A stretch of DNA of 64,000 nt from Tardiphaga sp. 709 (GCF_032401055.1 NZ_CP135529.1:4710501-4774500); one strand, 5' to 3'; positions 1 through 8,358 are shown, numbered from the stretch's first letter. The notes: generated from the letters alone by a model not told the origin. A program made the numbers and translations.

Positions 1-8
1 ACATTGCC

Positions 9-416
9 ATGCCCGCCGAACCGATGCTGCTCAGTCAGCGCGTTGTCCAGGTCTGCCTGTTTCTGGTGGGCGCCATCGCCATCTTCGGCGGCTCGCTGCA
101 GATGTATCTGGGCCAGCCCGAGACCGCGCCGCGGCTCGACAATGTGCATCGCTTCATGGGCGGCATCTATCTGATGTCGGGCGTCATGGGCCTGTGGGCG
201 GCATCGACCATTCGCGAACACAACACGCTGGTCTTCCTGATGGCGGCGACGGTGTTCGTCGGCGGCCTCGGCCGCGTGCTGTCGATTGCGAAGGTCGGCC
301 TGCCCGAACCGCATGCATTGTGGATCACCTATCTCGTGCCGGAGCTGGTGCTCCCGTGGATTATCATCGCGGCGCAGGTGATGACGAACAGGCAGATGGC
401 GGGCGGGGCGGGGTGA
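9..416 (+). CDS. DUF4345 family membrane protein
   Basis: A 135-residue protein with about four hydrophobic segments (near residues 14-32, 48-64, 73-90 and 105-125), the layout of the small DUF4345 family. Its biochemical role is not known. The first ATG, at 9, is used; an ATG at 24 is also possible, and the upstream region is cut by the window start. A second member of the same family lies at 11539-11925. The family call is from pattern recognition and function remains unassigned. Confidence 0.75.
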   Translation: MPAEPMLLSQRVVQVCLFLVGAIAIFGGSLQMYLGQPETAPRLDNVHRFMGGIYLMSGVMGLWAASTIREHNTLVFLMAATVFVGGLGRVLSIAKVGLPEPHALWITYLVPELVLPWIIIAAQVMTNRQMAGGAG

Positions 417-421
417 GGGCG

Positions 422-506
422 GCGTAGGGTGGGGTAGCCGAAGGCATAACCCGCCGCATGTCAGGTGGTGGATTACGCTGCACTAATCCGCCCTACGCTT
501 GCTGCG
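422..506. repeat. Intergenic palindromic repeat, copy 1
   Basis: The stretch begins GTAGGGTGG..TAGCCGAAG and ends CCCTACGCTTGCTGC, so its ends are roughly inverted around a variable centre (GTAGGG against CCCTAC). The same termini recur at 2117-2170. Elements of this GTAGGGTGG..TAGCGAAG type are, from memory, common between genes in Bradyrhizobium-like genomes. The two copies lie upstream of the two AT-rich genes that follow. The rest of the 417-615 gap shows nothing else I can name. Confidence 0.6.
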
Positions 507-615
507 TGCGCAACGGATGAGATCAGGAAGTCACCATTAGAATTATCTCTCCGACTGTGAAGTGCGGATAGGTGATATTTGGACGGCAATTGAGAACTGA
601 TATTGGCGGCTACTG

Positions 616-2076
616 ATGAATATATCCCGACATGTCGATGGCTTTAGTGTCGAGCCTCTTGAGGATGGAAACATCTCATTCAAGTTCTTGAACGGCGATT
701 TGGAAGTTGGCTCCGGCACTTTGTCGCCTGCACAAGTAACAGAAATTGTAGGTGGGCTCTTGGGGGCAGCGGCTGGCGCCTTTCAGTTGGCTGCAAAATC
801 TCCTGAGGCTGCCCGAAACGTCGCTCCCTACCCAGTAAATGCTACCAATTTTGGTGTCGGGACTACGAAGGTCAGAGGGCGCTTAGCTCTTGTCGTGAAT
901 GCGGGAGACGCCTCGCTTGCATTTGCAATAGATCAATCCAAATTCAGAAGTCTTGCACGAGCGTTTATCGAAGCATTCTATCGATCTGGCCCTAAGAATA
1001 GCCTGCGTAAGCTGCTAGTCGATGCTCTGAAAGACGCTGCTGCAGATTTCCAAGGCTTGGCGACAATGTGCTTTCGTCGGCTTGGTAGTCTGCTCCGCTC
1101 GTTTGGCTCGTCATTTTTGCAATGGGTATCGGGGCGGTCTCTAAGAGTATTTCAAGAAGTCTCAATTGTGCCCGAAGCTGGTCTTCCCAAATATGATTCG
1201 GTTGGTGAATGCATATATTGTGGGACTGCTATCTATTCTAACAAACCAGAGTTGCGCTCGCGACCGCTAGGTGCGGAACATGTTATTGCAGAAGGATTGG
1301 GCGGAAAGCTTGAGCTGCCGGAAGCGAGTTGCCAGTCTTGTGAAGATATTACGGGACGTCTCGTGGAAGGGGATGTCCTGCTTCGTACGTTGAAGTCGCT
1401 ACGGTTACACTTGCAGATTCGCGGTAAACGAAAAAGTTCTCGACCTAGCACTTTGCCGCTCACTGTTCAGAAGAATGGCACTGACCATATCATTCAGATG
1501 CCTGTCGAAGACTATCCTGTCATCTTCAATATGCCTGTCTACGGGCCTCCCGGCATATTTGCCGGAGGCCAGGGAGGAAATCAGATGACGAGTGGATTTT
1601 CGGTGGTCGTGCTCAATTACGATCAGGCTGCATTGAAGGGAAAGTATGGAATCTCATCTTTTTCTTCGCCTGTTTGGGACACTCACATGCTTTTTAGGAT
1701 GCTTGGGAAAATAGGGCATTCTTTCGCTGTTGCCGAGGTTGGATTGAGAAGCTTCAAACCCCTGCTACAGGAAATGATAGTTTCAGGCGATGCGAGCGTC
1801 TTCAATCACATTGGAGGCGAACCGGATATTGCGTTGCCATCTACTGCTCTTCACGAACTGCGGATAGGATACCAGCGAGCTAATAGGAAGGACTATTTGG
1901 TCGCGTCCATAAGGCTATTTGCGCAACAATCTGGGCCGACGTACTACGTGGTTGTCGGGGAAGCATTGGAGGGTGGGTTGAGTAAGCTCGCTAGGGTTGG
2001 CGCTTGGAACATCAGTCGAATAGCAAACATTCTTGCGCGACCGTTTAGAGTTCTGAAACTCAACAGGAAGCGTTGA
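616..2076 (+). CDS. HNH-like zinc-finger protein of unknown function
   Basis: A 486-residue protein. Residues 199-242 hold a CxxC pair (C199, C202), then E221-H222 followed by a GLGG turn, then a second CxxC (C239, C242). This spacing resembles HNH-type treble-clef nucleases whose zinc site is made by two CxxC knuckles. The first about 190 residues and the C-terminal 240 are unrecognised; residues 48-62 are Ala/Gly-rich and somewhat hydrophobic. The gene is visibly AT-richer and uses rarer codons than the flagellar and metabolic genes nearby, which suggests recent acquisition. A nuclease role is an inference from the motif only. The next gene (2227) has a possible HEPN motif, so the pair could be a defence module or two unrelated strays. 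Confidence 0.6.
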   Translation: MNISRHVDGFSVEPLEDGNISFKFLNGDLEVGSGTLSPAQVTEIVGGLLGAAAGAFQLAAKSPEAARNVAPYPVNATNFGVGTTKVRGRLALVVNAGDASLAFAIDQSKFRSLARAFIEAFYRSGPKNSLRKLLVDALKDAAADFQGLATMCFRRLGSLLRSFGSSFLQWVSGRSLRVFQEVSIVPEAGLPKYDSVGECIYCGTAIYSNKPELRSRPLGAEHVIAEGLGGKLELPEASCQSCEDITGRLVEGDVLLRTLKSLRLHLQIRGKRKSSRPSTLPLTVQKNGTDHIIQMPVEDYPVIFNMPVYGPPGIFAGGQGGNQMTSGFSVVVLNYDQAALKGKYGISSFSSPVWDTHMLFRMLGKIGHSFAVAEVGLRSFKPLLQEMIVSGDASVFNHIGGEPDIALPSTALHELRIGYQRANRKDYLVASIRLFAQQSGPTYYVVVGEALEGGLSKLARVGAWNISRIANILARPFRVLKLNRKR

Positions 2077-2116
2077 CTAGATTTTTTGATACCATCTCTG
2101 AGGAGTTCTATAGGGC

Positions 2117-2170
2117 TGTAGGGTGGTTAGCGAAGCGCAGCCCGCTGCTAACCGCTCTACGCTTGCTGCC
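2117..2170. repeat. Intergenic palindromic repeat, copy 2
   Basis: Shares the termini of the element at 422-506 (GTAGGGTGGTTAGCGAAG at the left, CTACGCTTGCTGC at the right) with a shorter, different centre. It fills most of the 120-base gap between the two AT-rich genes. Confidence 0.6.
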
Positions 2171-2226
2171 TCTATCCCGCCGACGAATCGTTTCGTGTGA
2201 ATGGTCTTGTTGATGATGGACGCGTG

Positions 2227-3030
2227 ATGTCGGATCAAAAGCCAAAGATTAATCTCGAAATAAATCAAAACAGAATGGCTCAGATTATTGGGGCCGCTGT
2301 GGTTCAGAGTACAGAAGTTGTTGGTCTGCACTTCGAGGCACTTAAGACATTCGATTTAAGCCAACCCCCACCCTCCGATGCAACATTTTATCGCTTCAAT
2401 ACGCCAAACTTAAATGCTGATCAGAGGCGACAGATTCACGAAAGCTGGATTCTCGCCAAAGCTTTTCAGGAATTGCTGCGTGCTGTACGCCACGCACTTG
2501 AAGAAGCGCACTTGCTGGTCGCTCTTCTAACCAAAGCTCATACGGTTAGGTCCAGCGAGACACTATCGGTTTTTCTGAAGCCGTTTCAGCGGAAAGCGGC
2601 CGGATTGCCCTTTTGGAAGTTGATGGAAGATGTAAATGAATGTTTGGTCCCAAAACTTGATTTTGCGGACTCATACAAATCACTACAAGCCGCGCGCAAT
2701 TGCTTGGAACATCGAGCCGGTGTGATCACTAATGTTGAAACAAAAGGAGCGTCGTCGTTTGAGCTCCAAACCCCGCGAATGAAAGTGTTTTATCTTCGCG
2801 GTTCAACGGAGGTCGAAATAGTGATCGGCGAAGCGATCGACTCTCAAGATGATCGAAGCGAGGTCGACGTGTTCGCAAAGCTGCAAACACGGTCACGCTC
2901 CATACCTTTGGGCGAGAGGTTGAGCTTCAACTTAGCTGAATTCAACGAAGTGGCTTTCGCTTGCAATTATTTGGGACAGCAACTCTCCGCCCGATTGCCA
3001 CGACCTATAACTCAAATCGAAGCGGAGTGA
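2227..3030 (+). CDS. Hypothetical helical protein with possible HEPN motif
   Basis: About 267 residues from the ATG at 2227; a GTG at 2197 would add ten residues. I do not recognise a named family. Much of the first 170 residues looks alpha-helical, and near residue 157 there is R-N-C-L-E-H, which fits the R-N-x3-H form of the RX4-6H active site of HEPN ribonucleases. It sits at the end of a predicted helix, as in that superfamily. The gene is AT-rich: a hand count of 2221-2280 gives 23 G+C of 60, against 36 of 60 for 4681-4740 in a core gene. It follows the HNH-like gene in the same direction with a repeat between. The HEPN assignment is tentative. Confidence 0.55.
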   Translation: MSDQKPKINLEINQNRMAQIIGAAVVQSTEVVGLHFEALKTFDLSQPPPSDATFYRFNTPNLNADQRRQIHESWILAKAFQELLRAVRHALEEAHLLVALLTKAHTVRSSETLSVFLKPFQRKAAGLPFWKLMEDVNECLVPKLDFADSYKSLQAARNCLEHRAGVITNVETKGASSFELQTPRMKVFYLRGSTEVEIVIGEAIDSQDDRSEVDVFAKLQTRSRSIPLGERLSFNLAEFNEVAFACNYLGQQLSARLPRPITQIEAE

Positions 3031-3053
3031 AGGTTGTCGTACTGCGGTAGTCG

Positions 3054-3290
3054 CTACTTCTTCTTCGCGCCCACGCGCTCGACGCTCTTGATCTCCAGCG
3101 CCGGACGGCCGGACTTCTCGGCGATCTCGCGGTCCTGCTCGGCGATGGCGGCTTTGGCCGGCTCATCGCCGTCGAGGCCGCCCAGCAATTCGGAGGGCAC
3201 GCGGCGGTTGGAGCGCTGCGAGCCGTCTTCATAGAAGACGTTGAAGAAGGCGAATTCGCCTTTGGGATTGGTACCGGGTTTCTTGGCCAT
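3054..3290 (-). CDS. Small conserved hypothetical protein
   Basis: A 78-residue charged, soluble protein beginning MAKKPGTNPKGEFAFFNVFY and ending in a lysine-rich tail. It has GC-rich codon use like the core genes, unlike the two genes before it. An NRRVP-x-ELLGGLDGD stretch near the middle precedes a charged helix. I believe close relatives are common in Bradyrhizobium-type genomes, but no function is known to me. The gene is convergent with the AT-rich gene ending at 3030, so it marks the right edge of that islet. Confidence 0.65.
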   Translation of the reverse strand: MAKKPGTNPKGEFAFFNVFYEDGSQRSNRRVPSELLGGLDGDEPAKAAIAEQDREIAEKSGRPALEIKSVERVGAKKK

Positions 3291-3454
3291 GGCGGTTAAG
3301 TGGGCGATGGCGCGGCCGAAGTCAAAGCCTCATCGCGCAAAGCGTGCATGCATCTGTGGGCAAAAGCGGGCAGGGGTTACCGGCGGAACGCGCCGCCCAG
3401 CTCGCGTCCAAAAGTTCACGATTTGTTCTTGACGTTTCAGAAATAAGGATTATT

Positions 3455-3965
3455 ATCCGATCCGTCCTGCCCCACCGAGAGGGGCGATCGCGATCGTCAC
3501 GTTCGCGGGGCAGGATGCGGTGGACGCCGGAGATGCGGCGTCACGCGGTTCATGGGTGACGTCTGTCTTCGGGCAGGACGGATCTGCGCCAGCACTGCCA
3601 CTGGCAAGGAGACGGCCGGCCTTGGGATGGAAAGACCCCTGGACAGTGTGACGGACGACCAAGTCAAAACGCGTCCGGCTTACTCGCTTGAGGCACCCTG
3701 TCCCATTCGCCTTGGGACTGTAATTTTGGTGATCGGATCGTTCGCCATGGCAACGCGCAAGCAGGCTGAAAAAACACCGCAGGCGGAACGCCGGGCACTT
3801 CGCCCAGCGCGTCCGAAAGTCCTGATGCACTCTTACTTGCGGAAGACCGCATGGCATCAGGCCCAAGGGTGCAACGGGCACCCGGCGTTCCGCACGCCCT
3901 CTTTCAGGAGGGTGGGAATGCGAAACACGACGGCGCCCCCGCGCCGCAAACAATGGGGGCGATGA
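3455..3965. repeat. Probable dispersed intergenic repeat, non-coding
   Basis: Within the gene-free stretch 3291-4291, this part has open frames on both strands, but none looks like a protein: they are Arg/Pro/Cys-rich with no RBS. The opening (CCGTCCTGCCCCACCGAGAG and the following GGGGCAGGATG) and the phrase around 3700-3750 resemble repeats I recall between genes of Bradyrhizobium and Rhodopseudomonas. That resemblance is from memory and not verified. No terminal repeats or transposase remnants are visible. 3291-3454 shows nothing recognisable. Confidence 0.4.
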
Positions 3966-4030
3966 CGCATGTCTGAAGAGCGGTGGCTGTTTGACATTCA
4001 CCTCAGCAATGGCGCGCAGGCGGGCGCGAT

Positions 4031-4221
4031 ATCCCTCCCTCAAGCAGCGAAGCTGCGCAGTGGGGAGGGTCGGCCGAACGAGGACGAAGCGAAGCTTCGT
4101 TCGAAGTGGAGGCCGGGGTGGGGTGCCTCCGCACACTCCGAGCTTATTGCATCACCCCACCCGTCTGGCCTTCGGCCAGCCACCCTCCCCACTGCGCGGC
4201 TTCGCCGCTTGAGGGAGGGAG
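4031..4221. repeat. Large imperfect inverted repeat
   Basis: The left arm 4032-4070 (starting TCCCTCCCTCAAGC) is repeated in inverse, with only two or three differences, at 4182-4220 (ending GCTTGAGGGAGGGA). The arms enclose about 110 bases. The element is a palindromic intergenic repeat able to fold into a long hairpin. It lies directly upstream of the transglycosylase gene, and an open frame happens to run through it, so the start of that gene should not be taken inside the repeat. Confidence 0.75.
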
Positions 4222-4291
4222 AAGAGAGGCGCCGTTGTTCGGACACACCGGTCATGCCACACTCCGGTATCGCCAACCCAGCAGGTTTTTC

Positions 4292-5119
4292 ATGATCAAT
4301 CGTATCTCCGCCATTGCCATTGCCGCTGTGTCCTTTGCCTCGGTTGCGCTGACGGCCACGTCCTCGCAGGCCGCCAAATGCGGCGGCGATTTCCAGAGCT
4401 TCATTGCGCAGATGTCGCAGGAGGCAGCCGCCGCCGGCGTGTCGCAGGGCGTGATTGCGCAGGCCTTTGCGGGCGTGACGCAGGACCCCGCGGTGCTGTC
4501 GTTCGATCGCCGCCAGCGTGGCACCTTCAACAAGAGTTTCGAGCAATATGTCTCGACCCGCGTCGGCCAGGGCCGCATCTCCATGGGCCTGCAGATGATG
4601 CAGCGCCACGCCTCGCTGCTGTCGCGCATCGAGCAGCGCTTCGGCGTGCCGCCTGAAATCGTGGTGGCGATCTGGGGCCTTGAGTCGGATTTCGGCAAGG
4701 GTGACATCGGCAAGATGCCGGTGATCCGCACGCTCTCCACCATGGCGCATGACTGCCGCCGCACCGAGCTGTTTCAGGGCGAGCTGATCGCAGCGCTGAA
4801 GATCCTGCAGCGCGGCGACCTGCCGCAGCGCGACCTGATCGGCGCCTATGCCGGCGAGCTCGGCCAGACGCAATTTCTGCCGTCGAGCTACATCAAATAC
4901 GGCGTCGATTTCGACGGCAACGGCCATGTGGATCTCAGGCATTCGGTGCCGGACGTGCTGGCCTCGACCGCGAACCTCCTGAAGACCGCGGGCTTCAGGG
5001 GCGGCCAGCCTTACGGCGAGGGCACGGCGAATTTCGAGGCGATGCGCGAGTGGAACAGGGCCACGATCTATCGCAAGACCATCGGCTATTTCGCCGATCG
5101 CCTCGCGGCCGGCCGATAG
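4292..5119 (+). CDS. Lytic murein transglycosylase, MltB family
   Basis: A 275-residue periplasmic enzyme expected to cleave the MurNAc-GlcNAc bond of peptidoglycan with 1,6-anhydro product formation. Residues 1-27 are a signal peptide ending SSQA-A. The catalytic Glu is E131 in GLESDFG, and the GELGQTQFLPSSY motif and the DGNGHVDL segment typical of the MltB/SltB fold follow. There is no C-terminal peptidoglycan-binding domain, so this is the short form. The ATG at 4292 was chosen because the signal peptide starts there; the frame stays open back to 4106 only because it crosses an inverted repeat. It stands alone in its transcriptional context. Confidence 0.88.
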   Translation: MINRISAIAIAAVSFASVALTATSSQAAKCGGDFQSFIAQMSQEAAAAGVSQGVIAQAFAGVTQDPAVLSFDRRQRGTFNKSFEQYVSTRVGQGRISMGLQMMQRHASLLSRIEQRFGVPPEIVVAIWGLESDFGKGDIGKMPVIRTLSTMAHDCRRTELFQGELIAALKILQRGDLPQRDLIGAYAGELGQTQFLPSSYIKYGVDFDGNGHVDLRHSVPDVLASTANLLKTAGFRGGQPYGEGTANFEAMREWNRATIYRKTIGYFADRLAAGR

Positions 5120-5405
5120 GTCAGGGAGCGATAGCCGAAGGAGCTGAGTGAGGCGCGCGCGGCATTAAGCTTTCGTCAGGCCGTGCGCCCGCTGGGCGAA
5201 CTTGGAGAACCCCGATGGTGAAAGTCGGATTAACTCATTCCCTTTCACTCTTTCAAAACCACACTGGGGATTATCCGCCGCGAGTCAGATTCCGTTAAGC
5301 GTCGCCGACGCATTTTACCACCTGCTGGGAACGAGTGGTGAGAGCGATGACGGGGATCGACAGCAGCGCGCAGGGGCGCAGCGCACAACGTGGCGGGTGC
5401 CGCCG

Positions 5406-6635
5406 ATGTTGAATGTCGGCACGCTGTTCACGGTGTTCACCGTCAATTTTCTGGCCCTCGGCGTGGTCTGGGCCTATGTGGCCACCAGCTATCCCAATTT
5501 GCACGCGGCGCGTTACTGGACCGCAGCCGCGCTCACCGCAGCATTTGGCACCGCCGTCTCGGTGCTGCGCGGCACCGATGTCGATCCGCTGATCCCCATC
5601 GTGCTGGGCGGTGGTCTTTTGCTATTTGCCACCAGTCTCGCCACCATCGGCATGCACCAGTTCTATGGCCGCCCGGCAGGATGGCGCCCGCAAGTGGCGA
5701 TCGTCGGCGCCAGCATGGCCGGACTGCTGCTGTTCACGCTGTGGCACGACAATATGGCCGTGCGCGTGCTGATCTATTCCGGTGGCCAGTCGATCACCGT
5801 TGCCATGACCGTGCCGCTGCTGTTGTCGCGCAAGGATGGCGGCGGCAATGCCGGCGCGCGTCTCGCCGGCTGGCTCGCCATCGCGCTCGTCGTGGTGCAT
5901 GCGGTTCGCTCGGCGGCCGCTCTGGCGAATATCGGCGGCGGCATGACCTTCGCCAATTTCAACAATGTCCAGGCCATGATGGTGCTGGTGCTGGTGTTCC
6001 TCGCGATGTCATGGAATTTCGGATTCCTGCTGATGGCCATCGACCGCCTGCGCGGCGAAGTCGCCGAACTCGCGCTGGTCGACGATCTCACCGGTGTCGC
6101 CAATCGCCGCCATCTGGTGCAGCGCATCACCGAGGAATGCGCGCTGGCGCGCCGCACGCAAAAGCCGTTCGCGCTGCTGGCGATCGATCTCGATGGCTTC
6201 AAGGAGATCAATGACGGCCACGGCCACGCGGCCGGCGACGATTGCCTGCGTCACTTCACGCTGATGACCCAGAGCAAACTCCGCCCCGGCGATCTGCTCG
6301 CGCGTTCCGGCGGCGATGAGTTCAGCATTATCCTGCCGGCGACGACGCTGCATGAAGCGGCAGGCATCGCGCGCCGTATTCTCGATGTGTGCCGCATCGA
6401 CGCCGCGGCCTGTGCGCCCGGCGAGATTCCGATTGCGGCGTCCATCGGCGTTGCGCAGTGGCATCCGCAGGTCGGGCAGTATCCGGAGCGGCTGATCGCG
6501 GCTGCGGACCAGGCGCTCTATGCCGCCAAGAACGACGGCAAGAACCGCTTCGCCCTATGCGATCTCGAAGCGCCTTCGATGGTGCCGGATCTCAACATGG
6601 ACGAAGCCATCGACCGCGCCCGCAAGCTGGCCTGA
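5406..6635 (+). CDS. Membrane-anchored diguanylate cyclase (GGDEF)
   Basis: A 409-residue protein from the ATG at 5406. The first about 210 residues hold six or so membrane segments with no recognised ligand-binding motif. A GGDEF domain follows, with the active site GGDEF at 302-306 and an RxxD allosteric I-site (R293-D296) five residues before it, so product inhibition by c-di-GMP is expected. The DxLTGxxNRR entry motif is present at about 227-235. It should make c-di-GMP from two GTP. There is no EAL domain. The frame is open from 5202, but the extra N-terminal part has no membrane or signal features; an ATG at 5346 in another frame is not relevant. Confidence 0.88.
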   Translation: MLNVGTLFTVFTVNFLALGVVWAYVATSYPNLHAARYWTAAALTAAFGTAVSVLRGTDVDPLIPIVLGGGLLLFATSLATIGMHQFYGRPAGWRPQVAIVGASMAGLLLFTLWHDNMAVRVLIYSGGQSITVAMTVPLLLSRKDGGGNAGARLAGWLAIALVVVHAVRSAAALANIGGGMTFANFNNVQAMMVLVLVFLAMSWNFGFLLMAIDRLRGEVAELALVDDLTGVANRRHLVQRITEECALARRTQKPFALLAIDLDGFKEINDGHGHAAGDDCLRHFTLMTQSKLRPGDLLARSGGDEFSIILPATTLHEAAGIARRILDVCRIDAAACAPGEIPIAASIGVAQWHPQVGQYPERLIAAADQALYAAKNDGKNRFALCDLEAPSMVPDLNMDEAIDRARKLA

Positions 6636-6721
6636 TCGTCCAGGAACCTCAGCGATCGCACCGGGCAGGGCGCGACGCGATGCCGCTTGCAGATTGTGTG
6701 TGCGGCCCCCATGTCACGACC

Positions 6722-7243
6722 ATGATGAGCACAGGTCAATCAACCACTTACGACGCGAGGGGCCCGCGCAAAGCGGCGTCCACGCATGGTCCGATCATCG
6801 ATCAGGATGGTTTTGAGGTTCGGCCCGAGCAAGTTCGGCCGGATGTGCAGGGCTTTCGGTTCGACTTCGGAGCGGGCGCCAATCCGTTTGCCAATCTCAC
6901 GCGCGAGCAACGGCTGGCGCGGCTGGATGCGCTGGCGAAACTGCTCGACGTCGCCTTCATCGTACCCGGCACCAAGATCCGCTATGGCATCGATGGTCTG
7001 ATCGGTTTGATTCCGATCGTGGGCGACATCATCACCACGGCGATCTCGCTATGGGTGGTGCGCGAGGCACGGGCGCTCGGTGCGCCATGGCATCTGACGG
7101 CGCGCATGCTGGGCAATGTTGCGGTGGACGGTGCTGTCGGCATCGTGCCGTTTATCGGCGATGCGTTCGACGTGATGTTCCGGGCCAATGTCCGCAACGT
7201 CAGAATGCTGCGCAAGTGGCTCGAAAAACAGCCCAGACTCTAG
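6722..7243 (+). CDS. DUF4112 domain protein
   Basis: About 173 residues. A basic and polar N-terminus of 60 residues leads to a DUF4112 domain with a LDxLAKLLD motif, a glycine-rich hydrophobic hairpin (GLIGLIPIVGDI) and a second hydrophobic GIVPFIGDAFD segment. This is the repeated IPxxGD pattern of the family. It is probably membrane-associated, and the function is unknown. The ATG at 6722 is chosen (6725 is equivalent); the open frame extends upstream only as a shadow of the cyclase gene. Its last codons form one arm of the terminator serving the convergent gene at 7282. Confidence 0.75.
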   Translation: MMSTGQSTTYDARGPRKAASTHGPIIDQDGFEVRPEQVRPDVQGFRFDFGAGANPFANLTREQRLARLDALAKLLDVAFIVPGTKIRYGIDGLIGLIPIVGDIITTAISLWVVREARALGAPWHLTARMLGNVAVDGAVGIVPFIGDAFDVMFRANVRNVRMLRKWLEKQPRL

Positions 7244-7260
7244 TTCAGAGTCCGGGCTGC
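7224..7260 (-). terminator. Rho-independent terminator inside the 3' end of a convergent gene
   Basis: Read on the minus strand, CAGCCCGGACTCT pairs with AGAGTCTGGGCTG (one mismatch) around a five-base loop and is followed by TTTTT. It lies just past the stop of the minus-strand gene at 7282-7566. The T-run and one arm are made from the last codons and stop of the plus-strand DUF4112 gene. Confidence 0.7.
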
Positions 7261-7281
7261 AATCGTCTCAATTCGTAAAGC

Positions 7282-7566
7282 TCAAGCTGCGTCGGCGTCG
7301 TCGGTCGCAGGCTCTTCAGCGCGCACGCGGCGCTCGAGCGGGAAGTCCTGGCTCTCATAGAGCGAGCGAATGCCGCTCTGGTCGAAACGGGCTTCCTCGA
7401 CCTGCAGATAGGCGCCGTTCAGCGAGTCAGCCGGCAGCTCCTCGATCGCGAACTGGACAGCGGCGGCGGCCGTATCGAAACGACGATAGGCGAAACCGGC
7501 ACGTTTTTTCTTGCGGATCGCGGCGGGGAAGAGTTCGGCTGCGGTGTTGTAGCTGAAAGCTGCCAT
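7282..7566 (-). CDS. Small conserved hypothetical protein
   Basis: A 94-residue soluble, acidic protein from the ATG at 7566 (MAAFSYNTAAELF). It contains a KKKR patch near residue 20, an Ala-rich helix (TAAAAVQFAIEELP) and a charged C-terminus. I think similar small proteins are widespread in Bradyrhizobium relatives, but no function is known to me. An upstream in-frame ATG at 7593 gives an N-terminus with no supporting feature. A terminator follows at 7224-7260. The 246 bases to the next gene (7567-7812) show no further element I can name. Confidence 0.65.
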   Translation of the reverse strand: MAAFSYNTAAELFPAAIRKKKRAGFAYRRFDTAAAAVQFAIEELPADSLNGAYLQVEEARFDQSGIRSLYESQDFPLERRVRAEEPATDDADAA

Positions 7567-7812
7567 GGTCGGGGACCTCATCTGAATACGCAACGAAACG
7601 ACGCTTCATTCGCAATGCAGCCGATCCGGCGGCGCGCGGAACATCATTTCAGGACAGACCCCAATATAAGCACGTTTTGGCCGATTGCGACACCTGCGAT
7701 ACAGCATGATGAATCGCAGTGCGCGGACGGTATTGCCGTAATAGCTTTGTGATTTAAAGAGCTTAGCGCGCGCCCAAGGCATGGGCAGCGGCGCGCGCAG
7801 CGCAATATTTGC

Positions 7813-8193
7813 CTATTGTCCGGTCACATCCGGCAGCGGCACGATTTTCAGGGGGGTCGTATAGGGCTCGACCCGCAGCGCCTCAGTCGACATAAGGCCC
7901 ACCTGCCGCAAAGGCGCCTGCTCCAGCGCCCCCGCCTCAGCCTTGCGCACGGCGTATTGCCAGGCCGTCAGCGTACCCTTTTGGACCAGATGCTTGGCGA
8001 CGCCGCCGGCGTTCTTGGCTTCGAAAGTGGAGAGCTGATCATCGTTAATGCCGATGATGATCTCGTCCTTGGCCGTGATCACCTTGAACAGCGACACCTT
8101 GTCGGTTGCTAGTGCGGGGTGGGACACCAAGCTTTCGAGAATGAGACCCGCAAGGGCAATGCCGAGCAACAAACGATTTGAACGGGTAGACAT
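7813..8193 (-). CDS. Hypothetical secreted protein
   Basis: A 126-residue protein with a clear signal peptide (basic MSTRSNR, hydrophobic core, cleavage near ALA-TD at about residue 30), so it is probably periplasmic. The mature part is short and polar, with a DKVSLFKVITAKDEIIIGI strand-like region and a C-terminus ending LPDVTGQ. No family or catalytic motif is recognised. It is on the same strand as msrA-msrB but separated from msrB by 165 bases including a terminator, so it is likely transcribed on its own. Confidence 0.6.
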   Translation of the reverse strand: MSTRSNRLLLGIALAGLILESLVSHPALATDKVSLFKVITAKDEIIIGINDDQLSTFEAKNAGGVAKHLVQKGTLTAWQYAVRKAEAGALEQAPLRQVGLMSTEALRVEPYTTPLKIVPLPDVTGQ

Positions 8194-8295
8194 CTTGGTA
8201 CTTTCTTATTCTTCTTCGCGAACGTGCATGCCGCTGAGGCATGTTCAAGTAACAGGCAATGGGCGAAGCCGCCTACGGACAAGTATTGGACAGAA

Positions 8296-8331
8296 ATGCC
8301 CCGCGAGACTTCGATGAGTCGCACGGGGCAT
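8296..8331 (-). terminator. Terminator hairpin after msrB
   Basis: On the minus strand ATGCCCCGTGCGACT pairs with AGTCTCGCGGGGCAT around a short loop, then TTTCTGT. It lies 27 bases past the msrB stop. The stem is strong and the T-run weak. Confidence 0.55.
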
Positions 8332-8358
8332 GGAAACAGTTCGATACGGGATACGTAT

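Noticed and set aside
3552-3965. 137-codon frame in the gene-free stretch
   Set aside because: It lies in a probable dispersed repeat, has no ribosome site and no protein-like composition.
4106-4291. N-terminal extension of the transglycosylase
   Set aside because: It crosses an inverted repeat; the signal peptide starts at 4292.
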